Shown: piece after piece, positions 21,928 through 33,722 of the stretch
How positions within the stretch are numbered: the first letter of the stretch is position 1
Layout of the letters: each line of letters opens with the position of its first letter
Assembly (NCBI GenBank): GCA_964016985.1
Contig: OZ024826.1
Location: 5,447,552-5,511,551 of the forward strand
Source: Anodontia alba
Lineage: Eukaryota; Mollusca; Bivalvia; Lucinida; Lucinidae
Length of the DNA: 64,000 nucleotides
Direction of reading: 5' to 3'
Translations under genes and position numbers: made by a program
The notes under the pieces: generated by a model
Database searches by the model: none
What the model was told of the DNA's origin: nothing
What the model saw: only the letters and a program-made list of their open reading frames with translations

Positions 21928-23617
21928 CACTGCAGCGCCGTTATAACGCGGTCGTCGGGAGCCATGAACACTGACCGCGTTATACGTGGTTCGCGTTATA
22001 CGTGGTCCGCGTAATACGGAACATGACAACCACACCCACTTGCACCACTGCAGTTTCCCTTCAGTTATTATGGGATATTACACATTGCATGTATGTTATA
22101 TTGTATGTTCCTTTTTTATTTATTTATTTTTTATTTATTTATTTTTTTTTTATTGTTGAAACTTTGTGCATGTACCTTGCCTGATTTCCGTTTTATTCTT
22201 TTAATCCAGTAAATAATAAATTTTTTAAGCTTAAATTGTTTTGTTTTCTTTTATGATCATTCAAGGGAACTAACTGCAACAGTCTTGCATTATGAATAAC
22301 TGTGTAATAAACAACCTATCTTTTACCGGAAATTGCCTTGAGCATGTGCACAGTTGATCTGCGTGTCAAAAAAATAACCTTTGTTGCTCCCTGGAAAAAT
22401 TCAGCAGATGACAAATTGATGATATTTTTCTTTTTCTTTCTTTTTTTTTTCCCATACAACAACGTTTGTCATGCAAATTTTCTCAAGTTTGAATGCAGTG
22501 TCAAAATCTTGCAGCCTGAGGATATGAGAAAAAAATATTTCAGAAGGTGGTCTGCTAATTATATGCACACAGCATGCTAAGGGTTTAGCAACAGGTGCAG
22601 AAAAAATCAATACCAACTGTTGCGTCAGATGTTTAGTAACATGATAAAAGGGACAGGCTTACCTGCTTGGTCAGTTTTTATTGCTGCTGTTGACTTCTTT
22701 CACAATAAAAAAATCTAATCTCAGATATTTTTTTTTTTTATAAAGAGCACTGACCAGTTTTAGTTTCATGTTTGTCCAGAAAGTACATCTCGTTTCCCAG
22801 CAGTCTATTTCCGTTAACCTAGGGTAGCAGTACTTTTTAACTAAAAAAAAAGACACCTTATCTGGAGCTTTAAGCTATCTCAGTGTATTCACACTTGACC
22901 CGTTTCTTTGATCTATTTGGACATGCCGACTGTCATAGCTCCAGATAAGAGGGTCTATCCACAGCTCCAGACTAGAGGGGTCTCCACATATTAAATTTCT
23001 TATTTCTCCACGTAAACGTAGGTTGTGGATACTCATTGGAAGCGCCTCGCTGAGGCCCTTCCAGAGAGTACCCAAAACCTACAATTTCATGGAGAAATAA
23101 GGAAAAATAACAGTCTTCTTTAATTAAAAAAAGAAAAAAAAAGACACCTAATCTGGAGCTATGGACTGTGGCAGTGCATTCACACGTCACACAAACGGAT
23201 TAATTATCAGACTACTATTACTGCAAAGAGGACAATGAAGTGTTGATTTATGACTGTGTTAGGATAATTATGTAATTAATTTGTGTTGCGTAAGTTACTC
23301 TTATTATTTCTTTTATTTCACTTATAATACATGAAAATTATCGTTGAGGGCTGTGCCAATTACCGTAGTATGGCTTTTAAATGGTGCGCGGACGTGATCT
23401 GAAATAGCCTAAAGACAAAAACTGATGGAAAGTTTGGTAAAAAAGAATGAGTAAATCAGCGAGTATATGGTCACGGCTGGCGATTTTTAGACTGCCGCGT
23501 TCCGCGGAAAAAGGGCAACACTTTCAAACTGGTGGGAAAAAAAACGGGAGCCAAGGCCCAGCCGCGTTATAACGGTTTCCGCGTTATAAGCGATCGCGTT
23601 ATAACGGCGCTGCAGTG
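21928..23617. mobile_element. 1.69 kb TIR transposon, no transposase frame
   Basis: Termini CACTGCAGCGCCGTTATAAC and GTTATAACGGCGCTGCAGTG are exact inverted copies for 20 bases, flanked by TA (21926-21927, 23618-23619). Near both ends the motif CGTTATA is repeated with CGCG. The interior holds only AT-rich sequence and a nested B1 MITE. Its ends resemble those of MITE family A. Looks non-autonomous. Confidence 0.85.
22934..23163. repeat. Complete B1 MITE with 6-bp target duplication, nested
   Basis: CATAGCTCCAGATAAGAGGG at the left and ACCTAATCTGGAGCTATG at the right are inverted. GACTGT is repeated on both sides (22928-22933, 23164-23169). The inner hairpin pairs TGTGGATACTCATTGGAAGC with GGCCCTTCCAGAGAGTACCC. 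Confidence 0.85.
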
Positions 23618-24642
23618 TATTTTCTTTTCAAGCATTCTTAGTTTGGTTAGAGTTCACCAGTCCAGAAGCAAATCTCCAAAAATCCTAAAATCTGTTGATG
23701 GGGATGCAAATCCTTCTTCAAAACAAACAAACAAACAAACAAGCAACAACTACTTGCAATAGTACATTTGCACATCTTCTTAATATGACAATGGAGATTA
23801 TGGATCTCCCTGTTTTATGCTTATTTTTGTAATGGTGAGAATGGATACCCCTGTTTTACACCTATTTCAGTTTTATGCCTTTTGGGAAGTAATTATACAA
23901 AATGCTCAATGATTTGCTGACATGAATTAAAGCGTAAGATTTTGTTAAGCTTAATTTGTTAATTAGAATTTCTTTAGATTTAATTTGTTATGCTGTCTAC
24001 ATTTGTAATAGTTAGTTAGTCAGAGTCCATATAAATAGAAGGCAAGTAATAGAAAGTCATGAAAATTTAATGGGTACTCGAGATATATTCATTCCGAGTT
24101 GTCTAAACTCTCTTTGATTTGTTAAGTGTTAGAAATGTTTGATAACACTGCCTTTCTCTAATGTTTTTTATCAATGTAACAAAATAGTCAATTTTGTAAA
24201 AATCGACCTATATCCATTCAAGGCCTAAAATGACAATGTTACCGGTTTTGATTTTTTTTTAAATTTGGCACAGCTATAGAGGATATATGTAGCAAATTTT
24301 CCTGATAGTATGAAATCTTGACAAAGACTATAACATATTAATTTTGAAAGTTTAATTTTGATATTTTTTTCATTTTTTGGTAAAAAATTCAGATTTTTTA
24401 TAATCAATTTATCAGAAAATGTTAACTTTAATTAAATATAAATGTTTTGTGGTACCAATAGAATTACTATGGTGTTCACCATTCAGCACAGTGCAAAAAT
24501 CTTAAAACTAAATTAAACTTAAGATGTATGACATACTTATTTGGGGACAGGTATCAGCTCATGGGGGGAGTGAGTCAAGGTTGCGTCCTGAGTCCAACTT
24601 TTTATTATATAATTTAATAAGCACATTTTCATAGGTTGCCTG
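23618..24642. other. No gene recognised
   Basis: AT-rich intron sequence without a supported exon or a repeat family that I recognise. Confidence 0.45.
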
Positions 24643-24915
24643 ACTGACTGACTGTGTTGGGGTTTAACGACACGTCAACCCTTGTGGATCATTTTGTGTC
24701 TTCTCCCAGAGAAAGGGAGAAAAGTGATAGAAGAGATAGTAGAAGAGATTAAAGAGAGGGACAGGGAAGAAAGGAACAGGAATGAAAGTGAAGAAACAGA
24801 AGAAATAAAAATATTCCCCATCTACCCTTACCTGCTACAAGGATAGCAGGCCTTGCCCAACTGTAAGCCAATATCAGTTGGACGCCCCGGTGACGTAAGA
24901 TACATGACACCTTTG
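24643..24915 (+). repeat. Interspersed repeat S2 (SINE-like)
   Basis: Starts GTGTTGGGGTTTAACGACAC, contains a purine-rich middle (GAAAGGGAGAAAAG, GAGAGGGACAGGGAAGAAAG) and ends near ATCAGTTGGACGCCCCGGTG. Two further copies lie at 51858 and 52252. No clear tRNA head or target duplication was found. Confidence 0.7.
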
Positions 24916-25215
24916 CATAGGTTGCATATGCCTAGTTATTATTATACAAAGTTTCAGAAAAATCCATGCGTGGGCAGAAATGAAAGATGCCCTTTGTTTG
25001 TAAAACACTATGATCTATATTTATATGCTTGTCCATACAAAATGCCAAAGCTAAAGAGGGACACAACTCTCACAAAATTAATCAGATTGTTTTCAGAAGG
25101 TCAATCCTAGCTCAAAGTTATTGCAATATCTTGCTGACAAGAAAGCATGACAAACAAATGGACAAATGACTTATATCAAATATGCCTCTCCCGCTTCATC
25201 AAAGTTGGTGGGGGC
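24916..25215 (+). repeat. Fragment of D3-type element
   Basis: GCCCTTTGTTTGTAAAACAC, ATATCTTGCTGACAAG and the right-end motif AAGTTGGTGGGGGCAAAAC match the D3 element in the same order but without the array. Confidence 0.5.
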
Positions 25216-25329
25216 AAAACAACAAAATACTCAGTAACATGGGAAAGCTTAAAGCAATGAAGAACTGTAAGGTCATTAAATGAATTTTACCTCCAGCGGG
25301 ATATGAAGACAGGACCTTGTGATTTCTTT

Positions 25330-25540
25330 TTTTTTTTTTTTTTTTTTTTGATTTGGGTTTTACGGTCCTTTCAAGAATATATCAAGCCGATCGTTCATCA
25401 AAGTCACCTGACTATCCGTAAGCAGAGCTTGGCTTTCCCACATGTGACCCGAGTGAGGCTCCAACCACAGCGGTGAGAAACCTAATGGATTAAGAGTCAA
25501 CTAAATCTCCTATCCACTAGGCTACACGAGCCAACGGACC
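25330..25540 (-). repeat. Decayed tRNA-derived SINE
   Basis: Poly-T at 25326-25349 is followed by GATTTGGGTTTTACGGTCC, as in other SINEs of the window. The far end, CACTAGGCTACACGAGCC, is a worn tRNA-like head on the minus strand. Confidence 0.5.
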
Positions 25541-25664
25541 TAACTGCTCAGCCAATGATTTTATAAGTGGACAATGAAGGCCTTAATCAAACTACTCTCA
25601 TGTGCAGATTGATCTGGGCCTTCTCTCTCCAAACATGCCAGATACCATTCTATGCCCTTTACTT

Positions 25665-26095
25665 TACCCTTGTCCTGCTGAATAAATTAAGATGTTATGT
25701 CCACTTTTTCAGCCAATCAGATTACTAGATCCGGATTGTTGCTATAAATTCTCATACTTAATGGCAAACAGTGCAGATCCAGATCAGTTGGCTTCTTCAG
25801 AAAGTCAACTGATCTGGATCTACACTGTTTGCGAAGGTAGGGTATATCCAGGTGCAGCAGATCAAGGGTTAAATATAGTATTGCTTGTTAACCCTGACCC
25901 TGTTGAAACCCAATATGCCCTGCCTTTCCAAACAGTACAGATCCAGATCAGTTGGCTTCTGAAGAAGCCAAATTACTTGGATCTACACTGTTTGTCTTAA
26001 AGTGTGTGAATTTCTTATCAACAACCTGGATCAAGAAATTTGATAGGCTGAAAATTAGATGTGAGCATGGCAACTTTATTTATGGCAAGATTTCC
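25665..26095. repeat. Two adjacent family C MITEs
   Basis: 25665-25872 carries CCCTTGTCCTGCTGAATAAA and GTGCAGCAGATCAAGGGTTAA with the hairpin GATCCAGATCAGTTGGCTTC / GTCAACTGATCTGGATCTAC. 25888-26095 is a second, more worn copy (TTAACCCTGACCCTGTTGAA). Confidence 0.75.
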
Positions 26096-26124
26096 AAATA
26101 GGGCTACAACTATTTTGTCTTCAC

Positions 26125-26307
26125 CATAACTCCAGATAAGTGGGAAATTGAGATAAATATTCTTTCTTAATTCTCCATGAAGGCAAAGTAAAAGAAGCAT
26201 CTCGCTGAAGTGCTACTAATTAGTATCCATAACATGTTTTCATGGAGAAATAAGAAAAAACAGGAGTCATTTTCAATTAAAAAAAAAATGTTCTATCTAC
26301 AGCTATG
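26125..26307. repeat. B1 MITE with near-perfect 6-bp target duplication
   Basis: Left end CATAACTCCAGATAAGTGGG and right end TTCTATCTACAGCTATG are inverted. Flanks are CTTCAC (26119-26124) and CTTCAT (26308-26313), five of six identical. Confidence 0.7.
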
Positions 26308-26390
26308 CTTCATTCACATTCATATATATAAACACTTGAGCACCATGAAGCAAAATGGACCCTTAGAACATACGCAAATAAGGAAGTTAA

Positions 26391-26633
26391 CCCTTAAACT
26401 GCCAGTCACAACATTTTATGATTTGTTGTCTGCTTTGTCATCTGCTTGTGATTTTAAATTTAATTTTTGCAAACAGTGTGGACCCATATCAGACTGCTCC
26501 TCTAGGAGCAGTCTGATCAGGGTCCACACTGTTTGCCTGTATGCAAAAATAGGTTTGAAAAGTTTGCAAGAATATTCAGCAGACGACAAACAGGCAACAT
26601 TTTCAGATGCAAGTTTTCTTGTTATTTTAAGGG
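26391..26633. repeat. TTAA-flanked MITE, family C2
   Basis: TTAA at 26387-26390 and 26634-26637 flank CCCTTAAACTGCC and ATTTTAAGGG. A hairpin (CAGACTGCTCCT/AGGAGCAGTCTG) lies in the middle. A second, worn copy is at 46839-47045. Confidence 0.8.
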
Positions 26634-26674
26634 TTAAGATCTTATCATCCGACACATGTATGTGCTTTCTTATT

Positions 26675-26886
26675 ACCAGTTGAGGAGTATGTGATGAAAG
26701 TTCTGTGATAATTTTCTCTAGGTCTCTATAAAAAACCTATGTTGTTAAGGAGCAGTATTTGATGATAATTCTGGGATAAATTTTTTTGTTTCCATAAAAA
26801 ATATATGCTGTGGATATTTAGTAGAAGCAGCCCTCCAAGGCTGATGAATACCTACAACATGTTTTTATAGAAAAAATCAAAAAAAA

Positions 26887-26918
<32 letters not shown>

Positions 26919-26966
26919 ATAAAAAAAAAAATATCCCCAAATTATCACCACATACTCCTCAACAAG
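26675..26966. repeat. MITE relics with GATGATAATTCTGGGATAA ends and A-rich runs
   Basis: AGTTGAGGAGTATGTGATGA near 26676 and its inverted counterpart ATCACCACATACTCCTCAAC near 26945 bound two partial hairpins and long poly-A runs (26878-26930). Related pieces are at 46300-46390 and 46640-46820. Confidence 0.6.
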
Positions 26967-27277
26967 TCATCTTGATCATCGGTTTCACAATTTGCCAGGA
27001 GATAACCTCGACATGATTGAATTATTCAGCATCCATGTAATCTGCTTTGCAAAGTGACTTGTAATTCCAGATAAGGCACATTTTTCCATGCTCAACTCAG
27101 CTGAGCATGAAATTTGTCCAGCTAATAAATCTCAACTTACTAACAATAAATTGCATACTCCTTCTTGCTAAACATAGCCGAGAATGAATACTTCTGCTTA
27201 TAAATATGAATGTCATTTTCATGCTCAGTTGAGTTGAGCATGAAAAAAGTTTTATAACCTCATGCGGCAAGACTTAC

Positions 27278-27396
27278 CCTAAATATTCTTCTACACTCTG
27301 TGACTGCCTCATCTTCTGAACTGTCACTTTGAAAACTGTATACATCATTCACCACGGAATCTGCTGTCTTTGTCGTAGAATCAGCTGAACAGACTT
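27278..27396 (-). CDS. TERF2IP: RAP1 homologue, acidic exon before RCT
   Basis: Acceptor TTCATGCTTCCAG ends at 27397 and the donor TTTAGG|GTAAGTC begins at 27277. The frame reads VCSADSTTKTADSVVNDVYS then FQSDSSEDEAVTECRRIFR. The FQSDSSEDE stretch is acidic with Ser residues in casein-kinase-2-like context. It starts with two bases (AA) that complete the G left by the 33966 exon, and ends in phase 0, matching the next exon. Assignment rests on splice phase and position; by itself the peptide has no domain signature. Confidence 0.72.
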
Positions 27397-27639
27397 CTGG
27401 AAGCATGAAAAACTGAAGCTATCATATCTATCCTAATATTCAGACATCTTAACTTCTTTCCATACTTGTCCAACTTTCCATACTTGTCCAATTTTTACCA
27501 GTCCATTTTACTTTCCACTGATGTATCTAAGAACACAGACAATTTACATGAAATGTCAACTTATTTGCTCTGAAAAAAAAATGGGACAAAAAAAAAATAA
27601 AAATGTCATCTGCCACTGCTGTGATAAGCACTTTAAGGC

Positions 27640-27780
27640 TAAAGATGCTTTTTTTTCTTAACATTTGTTTTATTCAGAGGAAAACAAATGTTATGAATAC
27701 ACATTAGAAACACCTGACCTCAATGAAACACTTGAAATAAGTACCCACAACATAAGACCTCTGTCTATAAAAAGACAGTT
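27640..27780. repeat. Worn B1-like palindrome
   Basis: AACAAATGTTATGAATACAC and CATTAGAAACACCTGACCTC face AAGTACCCACAACATAAGAC in the family arrangement. Confidence 0.5.
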
Positions 27781-28442
27781 CATGACATATTTTAGAAAAT
27801 ATTACGATTATTTTACAACCATGTGAATGTGACGGGTATTACGTTGACATTATATATGCCCAGAAAAGACAATATTTTAGGGTTTTTTTTTTTTCCAAAC
27901 ACGTTCTCATCAGAGATTATTAGAGGAAATTTTTCTTCACAAACAAATGTTTAGTGAAATAAAAAAATTTCTGCTTTGTTTTGTGGCATCTTTTGAAGTG
28001 ACGGAGGTTACTTTCGTTTCGCTTATGTATATCGTATTTGCATTATATGACCTTTGTGAAATGGACTAATTTGTTTTGAGACTTTTCCTCAATTTAAGTT
28101 TATTTGCCTGATAATGTAGACTTATTGTAGAATATAATTCAATTTAAACCATTTTGGTAAAAGAAAAATGTGGCTGTTGCTATTGACAGATTGACAAATA
28201 AGGAAAAGTGATGGATGCTACACAGGATTTTTTTTTTTTTTTTTAAATACTGTTTTGAAGTGCAATTTGAGCACTTTATATTCAATTTTACAGAACATGT
28301 TCAGGCACTTATTTTTAGTCACTGTAAGAAGTAAAAATACTGTTACTATTTTTTTTAAGCAAAGTTTGATTGGACATTACTACTTTTCATGTCAAGCATC
28401 ACTGCCATTCATAAATCAAAATATCAAAAATATAACAGGCAT
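27781..28442. other. No gene recognised
   Basis: Intron sequence with poly-T runs (27885-27895, 28228-28244) and no supported exon or repeat family. Confidence 0.45.
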
Positions 28443-30186
28443 ACACAAGAGCTCCGCCAAGTGGGGCATTATATGCCCGTGGCAAGTAAAAAGATGTGGC
28501 ATAAAAACTGGCTCCTGTATAATTCAGTGCTCCGGATATAAACTGTAAGTGGAATTACAAAAAAAAAAAAAAAAATAAAAAATAAAAAAAATTTCATTGG
28601 GGCATGCATATCTCTGCTAATATTTGGTGAACTGTAACCTAAGCGACCAAGCTGGCCCAGGTATTAAGAAGAAGTGACTTCTCCCTCCTGGGAAAATAGG
28701 GAGAAGTTTGCTGCTTCTAGGGAGAAGTGCTTTCTGATGGAGGACACACCACAGAAGCATGATTATATTATAAGCTCACATGAGCCTTTGGCTGATTTGT
28801 TTTTCCTATCCTTCAATATCGGACCAAACAATAACAAAACAAAAATAAACAACCAAAAAAAAAAAAAAAAAAAAAAAAAATGCTGCAAGAAATTTTTTTG
28901 TAAACCTTTAACATGTTTAATACTGATTTTATTGTTCTTCAAGGGAGCCAAATCAGAAGAGTATTAAAAAAAAAAAAAAAAAAAAAAAAATCCAAAAAGA
29001 ATTATGTATTCATAAAGATTTAAAAATGGCAACCTTTCCTTGCAAATCTAATAAAAGAAGAAGGAAAAAAAAAATCAAAGTCTTGCCCATATGACCAAAA
29101 CTTTAGTTATTTGCAAAAAATATCCCATTATAAAATAAAATTTGCACACTATTACCTCTAAACAATATACTGCGAAAAGTTTACAGAAACTTTCAAAGGG
29201 GCATAAATCTGCAAATATTTGGTGCACTGTAACCTCGAAATAATATGTGCTGCTCCACATCATCGTGTAACTATTTATGAAGTTTCAGCTTGATAGGATG
29301 TAAACTGTAAAAGGATTTAGCTGGAAACAAAAAAATTCATAGAAATTAATAGAAATTTTCAACGGGGTTTAACTCTGCAAATATTTGGTGGACTGTAACC
29401 TTGAAACAATATGCGCTACTCCACATCATGGTCTAACTACAAATAAAATTTCAGCTTGACAGGATATAAACTGTAGGAGGATTTAGCCGAAAGCGAAAAG
29501 TTTACTGAAACTTTCAAAGGGGCACAACTCTGCTAATATTTGGTGGACTGTAACTGCGAAACAATATGTGCTGCACCACATCATGGTCTTACTGTACATG
29601 AAGTTTCAGCTTGATTGGATGTAAACTGTAGGAGGATGTAGCCAGAAATGAAAAAAAATAAAAGAAATCTTCAAAGGGGTATAACTCTGCTAATATTTGG
29701 TGAACTGTTACCTTGAAAAAATATGCGCTACTCCACATCATGGTCTAACTACAAATCAAGTTTCAGCTTGATCGGATGTAAACTGTAGGAGGAGTTAGCC
29801 GGAAACGAAAAGTCAACTGAAATTTTCAAAGGGGCATAACTCTGCTAATATTTGGTGGACTGTAACCTCGAAATAATATGCGCTGCTCCACATCATAGTC
29901 TAACTATATATGAAGTTTCAGCTTGATTGGATGTAAAATGTAGGAGGAGTTAACCGGAAATGAAAAGTTTGCAGAAATTTTCTAAGGGGCATAACTCTGC
30001 AAACATTTGGTGGACTGTAACCCCGAAACAATATGCGCTGCACCACATCATGGTCTAACTATATACCAAGTTTCAGCTTGACCAGATGTAAACTGTAGGA
30101 GGAGTTAGCCAGAAACGAAAAAAGTTTACGGACGGACGTAACATACCCCGTAACATAATACATCCCGTTTTTCAAACAGGCGTATA
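28443..30186 (+). mobile_element. Large non-autonomous element D4 (copy 1) with about 152-bp tandem repeats
   Basis: Left end ACACAAGAGCTCCGCCAAGT is followed by GGGGCATTATATGCCC. The array is marked by CATAACTCTGCTAATATTTG, GTGGACTGTAACC and AGTTTCAGCTTGATTGGATG. It ends with TTTACGGACGGACGTAACAT and ATCCCGTTTTTCAAACAGGC. Long poly-A runs near 28560, 28857 and 28965 interrupt the left part. A second copy is at 35862-37590. Confidence 0.75.
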
Positions 30187-30266
30187 ATAAAAAGTAATCT
30201 TGAGTTGACTGCACTGTGGTTTATCAGAAAAGCAAGAGACAGAAAACAAGCTTTTTGTGCAATATA

Positions 30267-30879
30267 TGAGGGGTGTTCATTTAATGTTGTCTTTGGGGTT
30301 ACAGGGTGGGTTATTAATTCCATTCACATTTTGTTTACTTCAACCCTTTGAAGTATTCTCCCTTGATGGAAGCACACTTTTCAAGTCTCGAAATCCATTC
30401 TGTAAAGGCAGAGAAGTAGGCCTTTTTAGGTATACCTGAAGACACTCGTAAATCGCACTACCAAGTGCACTTCGAGATTCATAACGATGACCAGAAAGGG
30501 TTTTCTTTAGTAAAGGAAACAGGAAAAAGTCGCAGGGACTAAGGTCTGGGAAATAAGGTGGATGAGAGAGCTGAACTACTTTTTTCCTCTTTCAAGAAGT
30601 GTTGGACAAGAACACACTTGTGAGCAGGTGCATTGTTATGGATAAGACACAGACCTCTTAAAGCTTGTTTTGTTTTTCATTTTGCATACAGTAAGGGTTG
30701 AGTGTATATGACTGAAGCAACTTGAAATTTCAGTAACTTTTGAAAGACTGAACGGATTAGACTGAAATTTCATCCTATTATAGAAAATAACTCCCCCGTG
30801 AATCACCAGTTTCCACGTACTCCTTATAGCCACAAAGTATGGTTGGCCTTTAGTGACACAATTAAATGAACGCCCCTCG
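30267..30879 (-). mobile_element. Internally deleted mariner, 613 bp
   Basis: Termini TGAGGGGTGTTCATTTAATG and CGAGGGGCGTTCATTTAATT (complement of the right end) are flanked by TA at 30265-30266 and 30880-30881. On the minus strand, fragments of a transposase 3' half can be read, including NNAPAHK and SHPPYFPDLSPCDFFLFPLL (the last catalytic Asp region). The N-terminal helix-turn-helix and first catalytic Asp are absent, so it is non-autonomous. Confidence 0.87.
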
Positions 30880-31769
30880 TAGATCTATCAAGTGAAAAGT
30901 ATCATCTTAATTATGGCTTTTGTCCTTAAACACGCAAACAAATAATGCGGCAGTTACTTTCAACATTCAACATTGTGACGGATGTGACAACAGAAAATCA
31001 GTTGACCGACATAATTCTCACACCACTTCCGCTTTCACGTTGCAGTCTACGCAGAAACTGATGACGTTTTTCACATTCAGTGAACCATTAACTTTACAAC
31101 TTTGTGAAAACTACCCACGCATCTATTTTTGTTTACGGTGAACGAAGGGGTCTAAATGGATGTTACAAATTGATCAACACATGACATTGTCATAATAAAA
31201 CAGACATTCTGCATCAGCCTGCACATTAATCATTAAGAAGATGTTTTAAATAAGTAATTGAACATTTTCTACTGGACATCTCTTAATTGAAACTGTCCAA
31301 TACAGCACTAACAGGCGCTATTTCAAATTAGTAAAAATATCATAGCTTTGACTGACAGCGTAACGGGCGCAACACATACTTTCAGCAACAACTTTATCTT
31401 TGAAAACATGCTTAGAAACACGTAATAACCGCTGAATGTATAGCAGAAATGTTATTCTGGCTGTCAAATAGTAATAAATCTTGCAATTCTTCAAGGTAGT
31501 TGTGATCTCACCTATTTTGACATACAACATCCAACACATCGTTATAAGTGGGGCTAAAAACAACAACATTTCCCAACAAAATAAAAACTGTCACATTTAT
31601 CAATACCTTCATTTAAATTTTATTATGGCTATCTCTTTGTTGCATGAAAAATGTTTACTTGTATAAAGTGTTCAGTTATGTCTCACAGAATTAAAAAAAA
31701 AAAAAAAAAAAAATCAAAGTGACGGAAGTTATGTTTTCCATTTATCTGAAAAAAGACTAGTTAGAAAGT
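30880..31769. other. No gene recognised
   Basis: Unique-looking intron sequence with a poly-A run at about 31690-31713. No exon, hairpin or known repeat is supported. Confidence 0.45.
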
Positions 31770-32713
31770 AGACAAGTCGCTCTGATATTTCCTATGAAGA
31801 TTTGAGTCAACTGGCCTTTCCGTTTAGCAGAAGACTGAAGTTCAAATTAGATTTCAAGATGGCAACCTTAGACATCCTACTGGGTCAAGTTGAGCTATTT
31901 CTGAACAAGATGCCATGATACTTCCTATGAAGTTTTGAGGCAATTGACCTTCTGATTCAGTAGAAGAAATTTAAAAGAGATTTTCAAAATGGCGGCCATC
32001 TTGGATATCTGATCAGAACAACTTTAGCTATGTTTGATCCTCAATTGGCCCTGATACTTCCTACCAAGTTTTGAGTCAACTTGCTTTTCGGTTCAGGAGA
32101 AGATGTTCAAAATAGATTTTCAAGATGGCAGCTGTCTTGGATTTTAGCTTTTTTTTATCTACAAATCACCCCCATACTTCCTACCAAGTTTCGAGTCAAT
32201 TCGCCTTTTGATTCAATGGCCATCTTGGATTTCCAATCCAAATGATTTTAGCTATTTTTGATCTGCAAGTCACCCTGATACTTCTTACCAATGTTCCAGT
32301 CAACTGGCCTTGACGTTCAGTAGAAGAAGCTCAAAATATATTTTCAAGATGGCTGCTATGGTAGCCGTCTACCTTGGATTTCAGATTGGAATGATTTTAG
32401 CTATTTTTATCTACAAGTTGCCCTGATACTTCCTACCAAGTTTCGAGTCAATTGGCCTTTCGGCTCAGGGGAAGAGGCTAAAAATATATTTTTCTATTTA
32501 TTTAGTTCTGGCCATCTTGTTCATCAGAGCTGAACCATTTTAGCTATTTTGGTAATCACTTAGCAACATATCTGTGAAGTTGGCCCAGGAATGTAGAAGG
32601 AGTAGTCATTTAAAGCAAATTGTTGATGCCACATGACGGAAGACGCTCAACAGACACTGACCAATCACAATAACTCACTTTGAGCACTTCATGCTCAGGT
32701 GAGCTAATAGTCT
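31770..32713 (+). mobile_element. Element D5 (copy 1), array of about 120-130 bp units, hairpin 3' end
   Basis: Units contain TTCAAGATGGCNGCCATCTTGGAT-type sequence and CTGATACTTCCTACCAAGTTT. The right end is CTCACTTTGAGCACTTCATG followed by CTCAGGTGAGCTAA, the same hairpin-plus-GCTAA form as D1 and D2. The end plus some flank is repeated in tandem at 32749-32838. Confidence 0.65.
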
Positions 32714-32960
32714 ATTTTACTACTTGTTGATGTGTCTAAAACGGGCTAAGCTCAACAGACATTCACCAATCACAATTACTCACCTTGAGCACTTCATGCT
32801 CAGATGAGCTAATAGTCTATTTTACTACCTGTTGATGTGTCCGAAATATTACTGTATGTATGGTAAACAGTGTGGACTCTGATCAGACCACATTCTGTGG
32901 TGTCTGATCGGGGTCTACACTTTGAAAAAGCCTGTTCCAATACTTAGGGTTATTATGGTA
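32714..32960. repeat. Tandem copy of the D5 end, then a family E MITE
   Basis: GCTCAACAGACATTCACCAA to GAGCTAATAGTCTATTTTAC repeats the sequence about 100 bp to its left. From about 32840, AACAGTGTGGACTCTGATCA / CTGATCGGGGTCTACACTTT forms a family E hairpin. Confidence 0.6.
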
Positions 32961-33300
32961 GTCATCTATTTTACCTACCTTCTGTAAAGAGATCTACTGA
33001 AATGGAAAGATCATCCTAATTAGGAACAATTTATTTTCTTTTTAGAGTAGATCCCTTTTCTGAAGGGGATTAGTGTGCACTAAAAGCAAACAGTGCTTTC
33101 AACAATTTTTCACAATAATGTTTAGATGTGGCAGGAACTAAATGGTTACTTTTACCTGATTCAGAAACTTGATGGAGTAATCCACCCACTTGCATTAACC
33201 TGTTACCAACTGATCAGTTCAAGCTCTATTTTTCATGGCATGTTCTCGTAAGCTTGACACAGATCCTATACCACTTTTGCTATTATGGCTGTTATAGATA

Positions 33301-33475
33301 CAGTGGAACCTCGAAAATTCAAAGTCCAAGGGACCAAACAGTTTTGTTTGAATTATTGAGACTTTGAATAATTGAGGGTTATAATGCATACATATATTTA
33401 AGTTGGGACTTCAAAATGATTTTGAATTATTGAGAATTTTGAATTATTGGAGTTTGAATTATCGAGGTTCTACTG
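33301..33475. repeat. Tigger/pogo-type MITE, complete, TA-flanked
   Basis: CAGTGGAACCTCGAAAATTC and GAATTATCGAGGTTCTACTG are inverted ends between TA at 33299-33300 and 33476-33477. CAGTxGAACCTCGA ends and TA targets are typical of pogo/Tigger elements. Confidence 0.87.
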
Positions 33476-33660
33476 TATTCACTAAACAGGCTCATCAGGA
33501 TAGAATATCATATTATTCCACATTTGTATTGTCTTATCCAAGAAGATACATTCACTTACTGGACAATTTAGCTTCTTGATGAGAACAGAAACTGTCACAG
33601 TAAGTGTCTGAATACTTTTTCTTGGATAAGACAGTAAGAAACCTGTGGAAATAAGTTACA

Positions 33661-33722
33661 CAGATATTTATCTTCAATGACAACTCAGTGTAAAAAATCC
33701 CTAGCTTACCATTAACATTCTG
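33661..33722 (-). repeat. Left copy of a 62-65 bp duplication, carrying a second splice donor
   Basis: Begins CAGATATTTATCTTCAATGA and ends CCATTAACATTCTG. It matches 33914-33978 with a few small differences. On the minus strand it repeats the last 13 bases of the RAP1 linker exon and the donor AATG|GTAAGCTAGGGA, here at 33709-33710. Confidence 0.85.

Noticed and set aside
26210..26683. 157-codon plus-strand frame
   Set aside because: It runs across a B1 MITE end and a complete TTAA-flanked MITE; it has no independent coding content.
33156..33188. Possible 33-bp micro-exon of the RAP1 homologue with compatible phase
   Set aside because: The acceptor side has no pyrimidine tract, and the sequence belongs to a worn tRNA-derived SINE similar to 55570-55700. 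The linker exon joins 27396 in phase without it.
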